The position numbers were made by a program, and so were the translations under genes. The notes under the pieces were generated by a model. It saw only the letters and a list, made by a program, of their open reading frames with translations. It searched no databases and was not told where the DNA came from. Positions 8,839 to 17,817 of a stretch of 64,000 bases of DNA are shown here, piece by piece. How positions within the stretch are numbered: the first letter of the stretch is position 1; the number at the start of each line of letters is the position of its first letter. Location: positions 124,001 through 188,000 of the forward strand of contig NZ_LMEA01000011.1 in the NCBI RefSeq assembly GCF_001425235.1. The letters run 5' to 3'. This DNA is from Devosia sp. Root413D1. Its GTDB lineage: Bacteria > Pseudomonadota > Alphaproteobacteria > Rhizobiales > Devosiaceae.

Positions 8839-10296
8839 TCAGTGCATCGGCGGGCGTTCCGATCCATCGAGGTCTGAGACCACCACCTGGTCGCGCCCTG
8901 CCCGCTTGGCCTCATACATCGCGCGGTCGGCGAGCGAAACCATTTCGGAGAGCCCGCCGCTGCTTGCGACGTCGAATGCCACCCCGATACTGACGGTGAT
9001 CCGCTGCAGGTTGCCGCTTTCCAGTACCACCGCGAGGTTGGCGACGGCCTTGCGCATCCGCTCCGCCACCGCCTGGGCTTCGCGCCGCGTCACCCGCGGC
9101 AGCACCAGCGCAAACTCCTCTCCGCCGATCCGGCCGAACAGATCGCCCTGTCGGATGGCGGTGCGGATCGCCGCTGCCACCGCCACCAGCACCCGATCCC
9201 CGGAGGGGTGGCCGTGCACGTCGTTGATCTGCTTGAAATGGTCGGCATCGAGCACCAGCACCGCGACCGCCGCCTGTTCTTCAAGCAGTTGCGACAGCAG
9301 CCGGATCCCTTCGTCCATAAAGGTGCTGCGGGTCAGCGCATCGGTCAGTGAATCGTGGCGCGCCAGCCGTTCCAGTTGCTCGATCCGGCGGCGGCGTTCC
9401 GCATTGACGCTGGCGATCACCATCGGCCCCAACGCCACCAGTGCCACGGCCATGTGTACTGCGGTGATCGCATCGCCCGTCACATCGGCGCCGAGCCCCA
9501 GGTCGAACAGTCCGAGCTTGATGCCGATCATCGCCAGCCCGGAGTAGATCATCACCAGCACCGCCGTGGCAGCCAGCGGCAGCGCCAGCGCGCACCAGAT
9601 CAGCGCCGGCACCGGAAACACGATGGCGACCGGATGCGCCACCAGCAGCGACAAACCGATCGCCGCGCCAAGCACCACAACCGGCAGCAGCAGCCTCCAC
9701 GCCCGGCCTGCCCGCAGCTTGGGCAGCGGCAGCCACTTCGATGGCGGCGGCACCGTCAGCAGCACCGGCAGGAACGCCAGATAGTTCACCAGCTCGGCTG
9801 CGAACCATCCGGCCCACGCCTCGAAATAGCTGAGGCCGGTGATCTCGCTCAGCGCCACCCCGCCGACAATGCCGGCGGCCGCCGACGCGGCGCATGCCAT
9901 CAGCAGCAGCGAGATCACGCCCTGCGGTCGCGACAGCGCCCGGTCTTCCGGCTCGAGCGAACCGAACAGCAGCATGAAGGCGAGCACGCCCAGCAGGTTG
10001 CCGCCGGTCAGCACCAGGGCGAGGCGCAGGCTGTCGCCTATCACCACTGCCGCCGCGAGGTATCCGGCGGCGGCGCCGAGAATCACCGGCAACGTGCGCA
10101 GCCGTTGCGAGCGCACCAGCACACCGGCGAGCACCGCGTTGGCGGGCCAGAATGCCGCAAGGAACCCGATCGGTCGCGACAGGCTACCGGCGATGGCGGC
10201 AAGGAAGATGAGGGTGGCGACGATCAGCACGTCGCGGGCGTGAAACGATAGAAAGCTGGGGGTGCGGCTGCCCCCGGCCGCGGGCGTCAAGTCCAT
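8839..10296 (-). CDS. membrane diguanylate cyclase, MASE1-GGDEF
   Basis: A 485-residue inner-membrane enzyme making cyclic di-GMP from two GTP. The first 290 residues form about eight hydrophobic segments with the RPIGFLAAFWPANAVLAG block typical of MASE1 sensor regions. The GGDEF domain follows a short coiled linker (ERRRRIEQLERLARHDSLTDALTR). The active-site loop reads GGEEF (391-395), a functional variant, and RQGD lies exactly five residues before it, so the inhibitory I-site is present. The ATG at 10296 has AGAGGA four bases upstream; longer frames start at non-ATG or unsupported codons. Flagellar genes elsewhere in the window make a motility role conceivable but unproven. Confidence 0.88.
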   Translation of the reverse strand: MDLTPAAGGSRTPSFLSFHARDVLIVATLIFLAAIAGSLSRPIGFLAAFWPANAVLAGVLVRSQRLRTLPVILGAAAGYLAAAVVIGDSLRLALVLTGGNLLGVLAFMLLFGSLEPEDRALSRPQGVISLLLMACAASAAAGIVGGVALSEITGLSYFEAWAGWFAAELVNYLAFLPVLLTVPPPSKWLPLPKLRAGRAWRLLLPVVVLGAAIGLSLLVAHPVAIVFPVPALIWCALALPLAATAVLVMIYSGLAMIGIKLGLFDLGLGADVTGDAITAVHMAVALVALGPMVIASVNAERRRRIEQLERLARHDSLTDALTRSTFMDEGIRLLSQLLEEQAAVAVLVLDADHFKQINDVHGHPSGDRVLVAVAAAIRTAIRQGDLFGRIGGEEFALVLPRVTRREAQAVAERMRKAVANLAVVLESGNLQRITVSIGVAFDVASSGGLSEMVSLADRAMYEAKRAGRDQVVVSDLDGSERPPMH

Positions 10297-10498
10297 GGGG
10301 TCCTCTATGCGTGCGTCCATTCGCGACATCGCGCCGAACGCCTGACCCCTCAATCAGCATTCTGCCGAAACGCGATGCCTCAGCAGCAACAAGTAGACCA
10401 CGCGGCCTGGCAGGCGTCAGGCAGTTTGCATGCCAGCCATGCGGCTTTACCAAGTCGACGCCCAGCCGCCTTGGCTCTACCATAACGCGCGCGTGAAA

Positions 10499-11092
10499 TC
10501 AGGCCACCATGTGGTGGCTCAGTTCCTTCACCTTGCTGCCGCGCAGCCATTCGCGATCGAGAATGGCGAAATGCAGCTCCTCGTCCCATTCGCCCTGGAA
10601 CAGCGCATGCTCACGGAAATGCGCCTCGAGCCGCATGCCGATATCCTTTAGCAGCTTGGCCGAAGCCTGGTTCCGCCCCGAGCACCGGGCATAGATCCGG
10701 TGCAGCCCGAGCTCGTTGAAGCCGAGATCCAGCATGGCGCGGACCGATTCCCGCGCATAGCCCTGCCGCCGCTGGGCGGGGCTTAGAATGAAGCGCAACT
10801 CGGCCTGCCCCGCCGTTGCGTCGGTCCAGCGCAACGAAATCTGCCCGATCAGCATATCGTCGGCCTTGCGTACTACTGCCAGGGTCAGCGCATCGCCCGG
10901 CCGGGTCAGCCGGTGCTGCGCACACATCGCATCGAGGGCGGCTTTCACCTCCACCCGGTCGCGCGCTTTCCAGTCGAGGTAACGTTGCACCTCGGGCAAG
11001 GCATGGTACGCCATGACGGCGTCCAGGTCGGATTTGTGGAAGTTCCTGAGAGTAAGTCTCTCTGTCTCAATCGGAAAGTCAGGCATCGCCAT
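10499..11092 (-). CDS. GNAT acetyltransferase, RimJ/RimL-like (copy 1)
   Basis: A 197-residue GCN5-related N-acetyltransferase. The N-terminus IETERLTLRNFHKSDLDAVMAYH, the acetyl-CoA pyrophosphate loop RRQGYARESVRAMLDLGF (about 106-123) and the HRIYARCSGRNQASAKLLKDIGM segment are characteristic of the RimJ/RimL/SpeG-like Acetyltransf_3 group. The acceptor is unknown. The ATG at 11092 has GGAGGAG six bases upstream. The neighbouring gene upstream is a related GNAT sharing the end block EHALF-G-WDEE, so the two look like an old tandem duplication. Confidence 0.85.
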   Translation of the reverse strand: MAMPDFPIETERLTLRNFHKSDLDAVMAYHALPEVQRYLDWKARDRVEVKAALDAMCAQHRLTRPGDALTLAVVRKADDMLIGQISLRWTDATAGQAELRFILSPAQRRQGYARESVRAMLDLGFNELGLHRIYARCSGRNQASAKLLKDIGMRLEAHFREHALFQGEWDEELHFAILDREWLRGSKVKELSHHMVA

Positions 11093-11222
11093 CTCCGCTC
11101 CTCCCCTCATGGTGCTGCTTACTCCAGCAACGCGACGGGTTGATGGCGGTTCCGCCTTAGTCGTTGAAATATCTTGCCAAATCCACTCGGTCGAGCGGGA
11201 ATAGCCAAGTCCTTGGCAGGAC

Positions 11223-11792
11223 TTAGCGCTCGGCGCGGTGGTGCCATTCGCCTTCGAGCAGGGCGTAGACGAACTCCTCGTCCCAGGCGCCCTTGAACAG
11301 CGCATGCTCGCGGAAATGCGCTTCCCGCCGCATGCCCAGCCGCTCCATCACCTTCCACGATCCGGCGTTGCGGGCGTCGCAGCGCGCGTAGATCCGATGC
11401 ATCCCGGCGCCCTCGAATCCCATCTGCAGCAGCATGCGGGCCGCCTCGGTGGCATAGCCTCGCCCATGGAACTCGGGGTGGAAAATGTAACCGATCTCGG
11501 CCTGCCGCGCCGGCCCGTCGCGCAGGATCAGCGACACCTCGCCGATGACTCGCGGCGACGCCTTGAGCTCGGCCGCGAGGAAGACCTTGTCTCCCTCGTT
11601 GGTGAGCTCGTACTGCCCGATCCGCTGCTGCACCACTTCGGTGACGCTCTCGTGACTCATCGGGCCGTCGAACAGATACTGCGCCACATCCTCGCGCTGC
11701 CGGTACGCGAACACCGCGTCGACATCGCCGCGCGTGAACGGGCGCAGCCGCAGCCGCTCGGTTTCGATCGGATAGTGAGGCGCGTAGACCAT
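11223..11792 (-). CDS. GNAT acetyltransferase, RimJ/RimL-like (copy 2)
   Basis: A 189-residue acetyltransferase of the same group as its neighbour. It shows IETERLRLRPFTRGDVDAVFAY at the start, the CoA-binding loop FHGRGYATEAARMLLQMGF (about 115-133), HRIYARCDARNAGSWKVMERLGM and EHALFKGAWDEEFVYALLEGEW. It probably acetylates an amino group of a protein N-terminus, antibiotic or metabolite; no acceptor can be deduced. It is separated from copy 1 by 130 bp, so separate promoters are possible. Confidence 0.85.
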   Translation of the reverse strand: MVYAPHYPIETERLRLRPFTRGDVDAVFAYRQREDVAQYLFDGPMSHESVTEVVQQRIGQYELTNEGDKVFLAAELKASPRVIGEVSLILRDGPARQAEIGYIFHPEFHGRGYATEAARMLLQMGFEGAGMHRIYARCDARNAGSWKVMERLGMRREAHFREHALFKGAWDEEFVYALLEGEWHHRAER

Positions 11793-11872
11793 GGCGTTCG
11801 TCTAAAGCCAGCGCCATCGGCGATCAAGCAGACGACTTGCGGATGGCAAATCCTCGGTGTCAGCATGCGCGC

Positions 11873-12319
11873 ATGACCGCGAACGCCAAACCCGAGATCG
11901 AGCTCCGCGCCAACTGCGCCTGCGGCGAGGTTACGCTGTCGGTAGCGGGCCGCATCCGTTCGATGTTCATGTGCTCATGCGAGGATTGCCAGCGCGCCAC
12001 CGGCACCGGGCATTCCACCGTCGCCCTGGCCCGCCCCGCCGACGTCACCGTCACCGGCCCTACCGCCAGCTTCGCCCGGCCCGCCCATTCCGGCGCTACG
12101 CTGACCCGCTGGTTCTGCCCCGCCTGCGGCACGCCGCTTTACGCCCAGTCGAGCCGCGCCCCAGACCTCTTGATGCTGCCGGTCGGCCTCTTCGGTTCCA
12201 GCGCCGATTGGTTCGCACCCAACCAGCTGATCTTCGCCCGCAGCCATCACGAGTGGGACGCCCTGCCCGATGGCCTCCCGCAGCACGACACCTACCGCGA
12301 TCCGGAGACACCCCGATGA
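11873..12319 (+). CDS. GFA-family zinc protein
   Basis: A 148-residue protein of the Gfa-like family (named after glutathione-dependent formaldehyde-activating enzyme). The zinc-binding cysteines are complete: Cys15 and Cys17 (CAC), Cys34/36/39 (CSCEDC) and Cys82/85 (CPAC). These form the two zinc sites of the Mss4-like fold. Most members are not proven formaldehyde enzymes, so only the fold is assigned. The ATG at 11873 is the last start before the conserved region. Its stop overlaps the start of the next gene (ATGA), implying translational coupling with the TfoX-N protein. Confidence 0.85.
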   Translation: MTANAKPEIELRANCACGEVTLSVAGRIRSMFMCSCEDCQRATGTGHSTVALARPADVTVTGPTASFARPAHSGATLTRWFCPACGTPLYAQSSRAPDLLMLPVGLFGSSADWFAPNQLIFARSHHEWDALPDGLPQHDTYRDPETPR

Positions 12320-12645
12320 GCAGCGCCTCCGACACCATGGGCGACCGCCTTCGGCCGCTGCTGCCCGCCGGCCTCATCGAAAAGAAGATGTTCGGCGGCC
12401 TCGGCTTCATGCTCGGGGGCAACATGGCCATCGGCACCACCGCCAAGGGCGAGCTGCTGGTCCGCATCGATCCCGGAAAGCAGGCCGAGGCGCTCGCCAT
12501 GCCCGGTGCCTACCAGATGCACATGGGCGCCCGCCCGATGACCGGCTTCATCGCGGTAGCGGCCGGCGGCACGCCCGACGACGCGGCGCTCAGCCGCTGG
12601 ATCGCCTACGCCCTCAGCTATGCCAAAACCCTTCCCCCCAAATAG
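12316..12645 (+). CDS. TfoX N-terminal domain protein (copy 1)
   Basis: A 109-residue protein made of a single TfoX-N domain. The hallmark KKMFGGLGFMLGGNMAIG is at about residues 24-41, followed by LLVRIDPGKQAEAL and MTGFIAV. TfoX/Sxy of gammaproteobacteria controls competence, but stand-alone alphaproteobacterial TfoX-N proteins have no settled function and carry no DNA-binding domain. It is coupled by a 4-bp overlap to the GFA gene and followed 15 bp later by a second TfoX-N gene. Confidence 0.82.
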   Translation: MSSASDTMGDRLRPLLPAGLIEKKMFGGLGFMLGGNMAIGTTAKGELLVRIDPGKQAEALAMPGAYQMHMGARPMTGFIAVAAGGTPDDAALSRWIAYALSYAKTLPPK

Positions 12646-12660
12646 GCCCCTGCCCCCGAA

Positions 12661-13005
12661 ATGAAGTCCGCTTCCACCACCATGACGCACCTCGCCGAGC
12701 GCATCCGTGACATCCTCGACGGCGACCCGCGCATCACCGAAAAGACCATGTTCGGCGGGCTCACCTTCCTGCTCAACGGCCGCATCCTGGTCGGCTGCAA
12801 GAAAGATGGGCGCATCCTGCTCAGCGTCGGCAAGGACAATAACGAGGCCGCCCTTGCTCGCCCCGGCGCCACCCAGATGATCCACGGCGACAAGGCGATG
12901 CGCGGCTTCATCTGGGTCGATGCCGAAGCGATCGAGGAAGACGACCACCTGCGCGACTGGGTCGAAACCGCCGAGCGCTGGGTCGCCGCCATGCCACCGA
13001 AATAG
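12661..13005 (+). CDS. TfoX N-terminal domain protein (copy 2)
   Basis: A 114-residue single-domain TfoX-N protein, paralogous to the preceding gene: EKTMFGGLTFLLNGRILVGC, LLSVGKDNNEAALARPGA, MHGFIWV-type block (MRGFIWV) and a C-terminal WVAAMPPK that parallels KTLPPK in copy 1. It has an extra hydrophilic N-terminal arm of about ten residues. The three genes GFA-TfoX-TfoX are evenly packed and probably form one message. Function unknown. Confidence 0.82.
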   Translation: MKSASTTMTHLAERIRDILDGDPRITEKTMFGGLTFLLNGRILVGCKKDGRILLSVGKDNNEAALARPGATQMIHGDKAMRGFIWVDAEAIEEDDHLRDWVETAERWVAAMPPK

Positions 13006-13033
13006 AGAGCCGCCGCGGGCCCCTTCAGAAGGT

Positions 13034-14698
13034 TCAGCCCCCGAGCTTGCCCTCAGTGCCGTAGACCTCCAGCGCACGTTCTCGCGTCAGATAGCCATCG
13101 CGGATATCGCGGGCGATCGCGTCGTTGCTGCGATCCCTGGGATCGCCATAGCCGCCACCATTGGCGGTGACGATGCGGATCACGTCGCCGGTGTTCACCA
13201 CCACGTTCGTTGCGAACGCATAGCGCTCACTGCGTCCATCGGTGCGGCGCAACTCGACATAGTTGAGCGAGCCGTCGAGGCCGCCGGCGACGCCCCATGG
13301 GGGTATGGTGGAGCGGGTATAGCCGAGCGACAGGAAGTTGTTGTCGCCACGCACCCGGTAATGCACCTCGATGCCCTTGCCGCCACGCCACTGCCCCTCG
13401 CCGCCAGGCTCGGCATTGAGCGCCACCTGGTCGACGAACATGCCATAGCGGGCTTCGGCGATCTCGGCCGGGCAGTTAAAGGTTTCGCCGTGGAAGCCGG
13501 AGAACTGTCCCGAATTGCCGTCATTGCCGTCCCAGCCGCCCCAGCCACCCACCTGTGGCTCGACGATGGTGTAATGGCGGCCGGTATCGGGGTGCTTGCC
13601 GCCCATCACGGTGCCGCAGATCGAGGCGAAGTTGCCGGCCGGCACGATGCCGCCGAAATGGTGCGCCAGCGCCCTGAGCGTCATGTCGAACAAGCGGATC
13701 TCGACCTCGGAATAGTAGCCGAGCGCGCCCGGTTCGACGACGTGGAAGATGGTGCCGGGCTCGGTGATCACCTCGAGCGGACGGAAGCAGCCGCCATTGC
13801 CCGGGCCGTCCGGATCGGTGAAATCCTTGAAGGCCAGCTGCAGGGCGATCTCGGAGCCCTCGCGTGAGGAGTTCTTGGAGCCCGATTGCTTGGGGTTACC
13901 GCGCAGGTCGACGGTGAACTTTTCCGGCGTGATGACGAGGCGAACATTATGCACCGCGCCGTCGTCCTGGGTTTCCGAATAGTCGTAGGTGCCGGCCGGC
14001 ATCTGCCCGAGCGCCGCCAGCGCCCGGCGCTCGCCCAGGTCCATGTAGTCAGCCACAGCGGCGAGGTAGGTATCGGCGCCGTATTTGGCGAGCAGTTCCT
14101 GCACGCGGCGCTCACCGATGCGCAGCCCCGCAATGCCGGCCCACAGGTCGCCCTTGAGGAAATCGGGCAGCCGGGTGTTGACGTAGAGGATGTCGAACAC
14201 CGCCTGGTTCGCGACGCCCTGGTCGAACAGCTTGACCGCCGGGATGCGCACGCCTTCCTGAAAAATCTCGGTGGCGTCGGCCGACATCGAACCGGGGACG
14301 TTCCCGCCCACATCGTTCCAGTGTGCGATGTTGGCGACCCAGGCGACGATCCGGTCGCCTGAAAACACCGGCGAGGTCAGCACCATGTCGTTGAGATGCG
14401 TTACGCCGCCGTAATAGGGGTCGTTGGAAGCATAGAGGTCGCCCGGCCGGACGCTCTCCAGCGGAAACTTCTTGAGGATACCTTTGACCGCCTTGTCGAG
14501 CACGCCGATGAAGGCCGGAATGCCGGCGCCGGCCGCGGCGATATCGCCGACTGGATCGAGGATCGACGACGAGAGGTCGAGCACTTCGTAGATGATGGCC
14601 GACATCGACGCCTTGCGCTGCGCCACGAACATTTCGTCGGCGATCGCTTCGAGGGCGTTCTGGATGATGTCAAAGGTGACGGGGTCGTGCTTGCTCAT
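13034..14698 (-). CDS. hyuB: hydantoinase B/oxoprolinase-family protein
   Basis: A 554-residue HyuB-type subunit. Members of this family form complexes with HyuA-type proteins and hydrolyse or carboxylate cyclic amides and ketones (5-oxoproline, N-methylhydantoin, acetone, acetophenone) with ATP. Metal-site motifs are visible: RPGDLYASNDPYYGG (84-98) and HLNDM (101-105), then HWNDVGG and the terminal GGGYGDPRDR. The length equals that of N-methylhydantoinase B. It lies 6 bp downstream of hyuA and ends the operon. Substrate: a cyclic amide or lactam is likely, but the exact compound is not deducible. Confidence 0.9.
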   Translation of the reverse strand: MSKHDPVTFDIIQNALEAIADEMFVAQRKASMSAIIYEVLDLSSSILDPVGDIAAAGAGIPAFIGVLDKAVKGILKKFPLESVRPGDLYASNDPYYGGVTHLNDMVLTSPVFSGDRIVAWVANIAHWNDVGGNVPGSMSADATEIFQEGVRIPAVKLFDQGVANQAVFDILYVNTRLPDFLKGDLWAGIAGLRIGERRVQELLAKYGADTYLAAVADYMDLGERRALAALGQMPAGTYDYSETQDDGAVHNVRLVITPEKFTVDLRGNPKQSGSKNSSREGSEIALQLAFKDFTDPDGPGNGGCFRPLEVITEPGTIFHVVEPGALGYYSEVEIRLFDMTLRALAHHFGGIVPAGNFASICGTVMGGKHPDTGRHYTIVEPQVGGWGGWDGNDGNSGQFSGFHGETFNCPAEIAEARYGMFVDQVALNAEPGGEGQWRGGKGIEVHYRVRGDNNFLSLGYTRSTIPPWGVAGGLDGSLNYVELRRTDGRSERYAFATNVVVNTGDVIRIVTANGGGYGDPRDRSNDAIARDIRDGYLTRERALEVYGTEGKLGG

Positions 14699-14704
14699 GT
14701 CGCT

Positions 14705-16774
14705 TCAGCCCTCAATCGCGATGTGGATGTTGCCGTAGTCGTCGATGCTGACACGGTTGCCCGGCTGGATGACCACCGTGGTGCCCGGATCCTCGATCAC
14801 CGCCGGGCCGGCAAAGCTCATGCCGGGCTCAAGCCTCGTGCCGTCGTAAATGGTGGCCTCATGGACGCCGTCGGTCGCGTAGTCGACGTCGCGGCGGCCC
14901 TTGATCGCGGCCTCGAGGCTGGCGCCGGTCCGCTCCAGTCTGGTGATCTCGAGCTTGCCGACCTCCGAGGCCGCCACCAGGTGCAGCCCGATGATCTCGA
15001 CGCCGGCGTCGAGCCGATAGGTGTATTCGCGCTCATAGGCATCGTGGAAGTTGGCGATCAGTTCGGCCATGGAGACCGGGCTCGGCTCGCCCGCCGGCAG
15101 CGGCACTTCGACGGCGAACTCCTGGTTCTGGTAGCGCACGCGGACGAGACCGGTGATGCTCACCTTGTCGGCCGGCACGTTGCCGCGCGCGAAATCCGCG
15201 ATGGCACGTTCGCGGGTGCGGCTCAGCAGGCCAGACAGGCTCTGGTGGTCGTCAGCATCCATCAGCTGGGTGACGAAATAATCGCGCCTGAGGTCCGACA
15301 TCAGCATGCCCCAGGCCGAGAACACCGAAGCGCCACGCGGCACCACGACCTTCTTGACGCCCAGTTCCTTGCCAAGCTCGGCGCCATGCATCGGACCGCC
15401 ACCGCCAAACACCACCATGGTGAAATCGCGCGGATCGTACCCGCGGTTTACCGACACCAGCTTCAGCGCGTTGACCATGTTCGAATTGGCGATGCGCACG
15501 ATGCCGCGCGCCACCTCGATATTGCTCATCTTGAGCTTGCCGCCGAGCTCGGCCAGCGCGCCGTTCAGCGCCTCCATGTCGGCGACGACGTTGCCGCCGA
15601 CGAAGTAGTCCTTGTTGATGCGGCCGAGCGCCAGGTTGGCGTCGGTGGTGGTGGCGTTCACGCCGCCGCGGCCATAGGCGGCCGGGCCCGGCACCGCGCC
15701 GGCGGAGCGGGGGCCGACATGCAGCTTGTCGAACTCGTCGACCCAGGCGATGGAGCCGCCGCCATTGCCGATCTCGACCAGGTCGACCACCGGCACCATG
15801 ATCGGGTAGCCGGCCGACTTGCGGTCGCGCTCGATCCAGTAGTCGGTCTTGATGGTGACATGGCCGCCCTTGATCAGCGAGCATTTGGCGGTGGTGCCGC
15901 CGATATCGAGCGCCAGCACGTCGGGCTCGCCGATAATGCGGCCGAGCTCGGCCGCACCCCAGAAGCCCGAGGCCGGGCCGGATTCGACCATGGTGATCGG
16001 TGTCTGCTTGATCGAGTCCACGGTATCAACGCCGCAGTTGGACTGCATGACATAGAGCCCGCCGGCATAGCCCTGGTCGCGAAGGCCCGTTTCCAGCCGC
16101 TCGAGATAGCGTTGCGCCGCCGGCTGCACATAGGCCGACAGGATCGTCGTCGAGGTGCGCTCGTATTCACGCCATTCGCGGGTGATCTGGTGCGAGGCGA
16201 CGGCGATCACCTCCGGCCACAGCCGGCGCAGCTCGGCCAGCGCCGCCTCTTCATGTGACGGATTGGCATAGGCGTGGATAAAGCAGATGGCGACGGCCGT
16301 AACGCCATCGGCCTTGAAGTCGGCAACGATCGGCGCGAGGTCTGCCAGGTCGAGCGGTACCTGCTCGTTGCCATGGAAATCGATGCGGCCGGCGAGCTCC
16401 CGGCGCAGGTAACGCGCGACGAAGGGTTCGGGCTTCTTGTACTTGAGGTTGAAGAAATCCGGGCGGTTGCCGCGGCCGATTTCCAAGACGTCGCGGAACC
16501 CTCTCGTGGTGATCAGGCCAACCTTGGCGCCTTTGCGCTCGGTCAGCGAGTTGATCACCACGGTGGTGCCATGAGCGAGGAAATCGAGGCTATCGAGCGC
16601 GACGCCCGCCTTGGCCAGCACATCGAGCACGCCCTTCTCGAACTCGGGCGGAGTGGTGTCCGACTTTTCGGTGCGCACGCTCTGCGCGCCAGTGCGCGTG
16701 TCGGTTTCGAAGTACACGAGGTCGGTGAACGTGCCGCCGACATCGGTGGCCACGCGGGTAATCTTGTCGGACAT
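14705..16774 (-). CDS. hyuA: hydantoinase A/oxoprolinase-family ATPase subunit
   Basis: A 689-residue HyuA-type protein with an actin-like ATPase fold that activates the amide carbonyl with ATP and works with HyuB. Visible motifs: DVGGTFTD (11-18, phosphate 1), AHGTTVVIN (67-75), the catalytic-domain NCGVDTVD, and LDIGGTTAK (289-297). The C-terminal RLDAGVEIIGLHLVA region is typical. The length (about 690) matches N-methylhydantoinase A and acetone carboxylase beta; a fused 5-oxoprolinase would be about 1200. It begins 68 bp after the ABC permease stop, in the same leftward operon. Confidence 0.92.
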   Translation of the reverse strand: MSDKITRVATDVGGTFTDLVYFETDTRTGAQSVRTEKSDTTPPEFEKGVLDVLAKAGVALDSLDFLAHGTTVVINSLTERKGAKVGLITTRGFRDVLEIGRGNRPDFFNLKYKKPEPFVARYLRRELAGRIDFHGNEQVPLDLADLAPIVADFKADGVTAVAICFIHAYANPSHEEAALAELRRLWPEVIAVASHQITREWREYERTSTTILSAYVQPAAQRYLERLETGLRDQGYAGGLYVMQSNCGVDTVDSIKQTPITMVESGPASGFWGAAELGRIIGEPDVLALDIGGTTAKCSLIKGGHVTIKTDYWIERDRKSAGYPIMVPVVDLVEIGNGGGSIAWVDEFDKLHVGPRSAGAVPGPAAYGRGGVNATTTDANLALGRINKDYFVGGNVVADMEALNGALAELGGKLKMSNIEVARGIVRIANSNMVNALKLVSVNRGYDPRDFTMVVFGGGGPMHGAELGKELGVKKVVVPRGASVFSAWGMLMSDLRRDYFVTQLMDADDHQSLSGLLSRTRERAIADFARGNVPADKVSITGLVRVRYQNQEFAVEVPLPAGEPSPVSMAELIANFHDAYEREYTYRLDAGVEIIGLHLVAASEVGKLEITRLERTGASLEAAIKGRRDVDYATDGVHEATIYDGTRLEPGMSFAGPAVIEDPGTTVVIQPGNRVSIDDYGNIHIAIEG

Positions 16775-16842
16775 ATCTCAGTCTCTCGTTTGCGCGCCGC
16801 GGTCGGGGGCCGACGGCGCAGTATCCTGGGGGTGGCGCACGC

Positions 16843-17817
16843 TCATCGCTTGTTGCCGGTCGCGGCGAGCGCGACGGCGAGCACGATGATCACACCGGTG
16901 GTCAGGTCCTTGAAGAACGGGTTCACGTTGAGGATGTTGAAGCCGTTGCCGATCAGCGCCATCAGCAGCACGCCGGCCATCGAGCGCCAGATGGCGCCGG
17001 CGCCGCCCATGATCGAGGTGCCGCCCAGGATCACCGCTGCGATCGCCTCGAACTCGTAGCCGGTGCCGGCCTGCGGCTCGCCCATGGAGAGGCGCGACAC
17101 GGTGATCACTCCGGCCAGGCCCGCTGCGCCACCGGAAACCGCGAAGGTGATGATCTTGACCAGGTTGGTGCGGATGCCCGAAAGCAGCGCCGCTTCCTCG
17201 TTGCCGCCCACCGCGAAGATGGCGCGGCCCAGCGTCGTGCGGTTGAGCATGAACATCATCAGCGCCATGAACGCCAGCATCACCAGCACGGCGACATTGA
17301 CCAGGTCGAGCTTGGCGCGGCCGAGCCAGGCAAATTCCTCGACCCGCACCGGGATCAGCTTGCCGTTGGTGATGAGGATGGCCATGCCGCGATAGACGAG
17401 GCTGGTTGCCAGCGTCACGAGAAACGAGTGGACGTTGAAGGCGGTGATGATGATGCCGTTGATCGAGCCCAGCAGGAGCCCGATCAGCGGCGCCGCGATG
17501 ATGGCCACCAGCGGGTCGACATTGACGGCGAGATACGCCGCACTCACTGAGGCGACGCCGAAAATGGCGCCGGTGGAGAGATCGAACCCGCCGCCGATGA
17601 TCACCAGGGTGAGCGCGCAGGCGATGATGAACAGCGGCGTCGACTGGTTGAGGATGTTGAACAGGTTCCGCGGCGTCAGGAACGACGGCGACAGCATGGT
17701 GAGAGCGAGCAGCATCACCGCGATGATGATAAGCACACCATACTGGCGCACGAAGTCGCCGATATCGAAGCGCCGGCGCACGGCGCTGGGTGTCTTGGTG
17801 AGGGTGGTGTCGGCCAT
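16843..17817 (-). CDS. CUT2-type ABC transporter permease (RbsC-like)
   Basis: A 324-residue integral membrane protein with 8-10 hydrophobic segments, of the BPD_transp_2 family used by ribose/xylose-type importers. Diagnostic segments are LVIIGGGFDLSTGAIFGVAS, the coupling stretch FAVGGNEEAALLSGI and AAVILGGTSIMGGAGAIWR. The start ATG overlaps the ATPase stop (TGATG), so the two are translationally coupled. CUT2 systems import pentoses but also autoinducer-2, purines and, in rhizobia, diverse polyols. Its place beside hyuAB suggests import of the compound that hyuAB attacks. Confidence 0.9.
   Translation of the reverse strand: MADTTLTKTPSAVRRRFDIGDFVRQYGVLIIIAVMLLALTMLSPSFLTPRNLFNILNQSTPLFIIACALTLVIIGGGFDLSTGAIFGVASVSAAYLAVNVDPLVAIIAAPLIGLLLGSINGIIITAFNVHSFLVTLATSLVYRGMAILITNGKLIPVRVEEFAWLGRAKLDLVNVAVLVMLAFMALMMFMLNRTTLGRAIFAVGGNEEAALLSGIRTNLVKIITFAVSGGAAGLAGVITVSRLSMGEPQAGTGYEFEAIAAVILGGTSIMGGAGAIWRSMAGVLLMALIGNGFNILNVNPFFKDLTTGVIIVLAVALAATGNKR

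Noticed and set aside
10297-10498. Further gene between the diguanylate cyclase and the first GNAT
   Set aside because: Only 202 bp, with short frames lacking ribosome binding sites.
12316-13005. Natural-competence regulators
   Set aside because: Only single TfoX-N domains without TfoX-C and no competence genes are near.
14396-16258. Long open frame opposite hyuA
   Set aside because: Antisense shadow of HyuA; His/Asp/Gly-rich without recognisable domain.
13034-16774. Acetone carboxylase
   Set aside because: The third (gamma) subunit is missing and the neighbours are amide hydrolases, so hydantoinase/oxoprolinase is more fitting.
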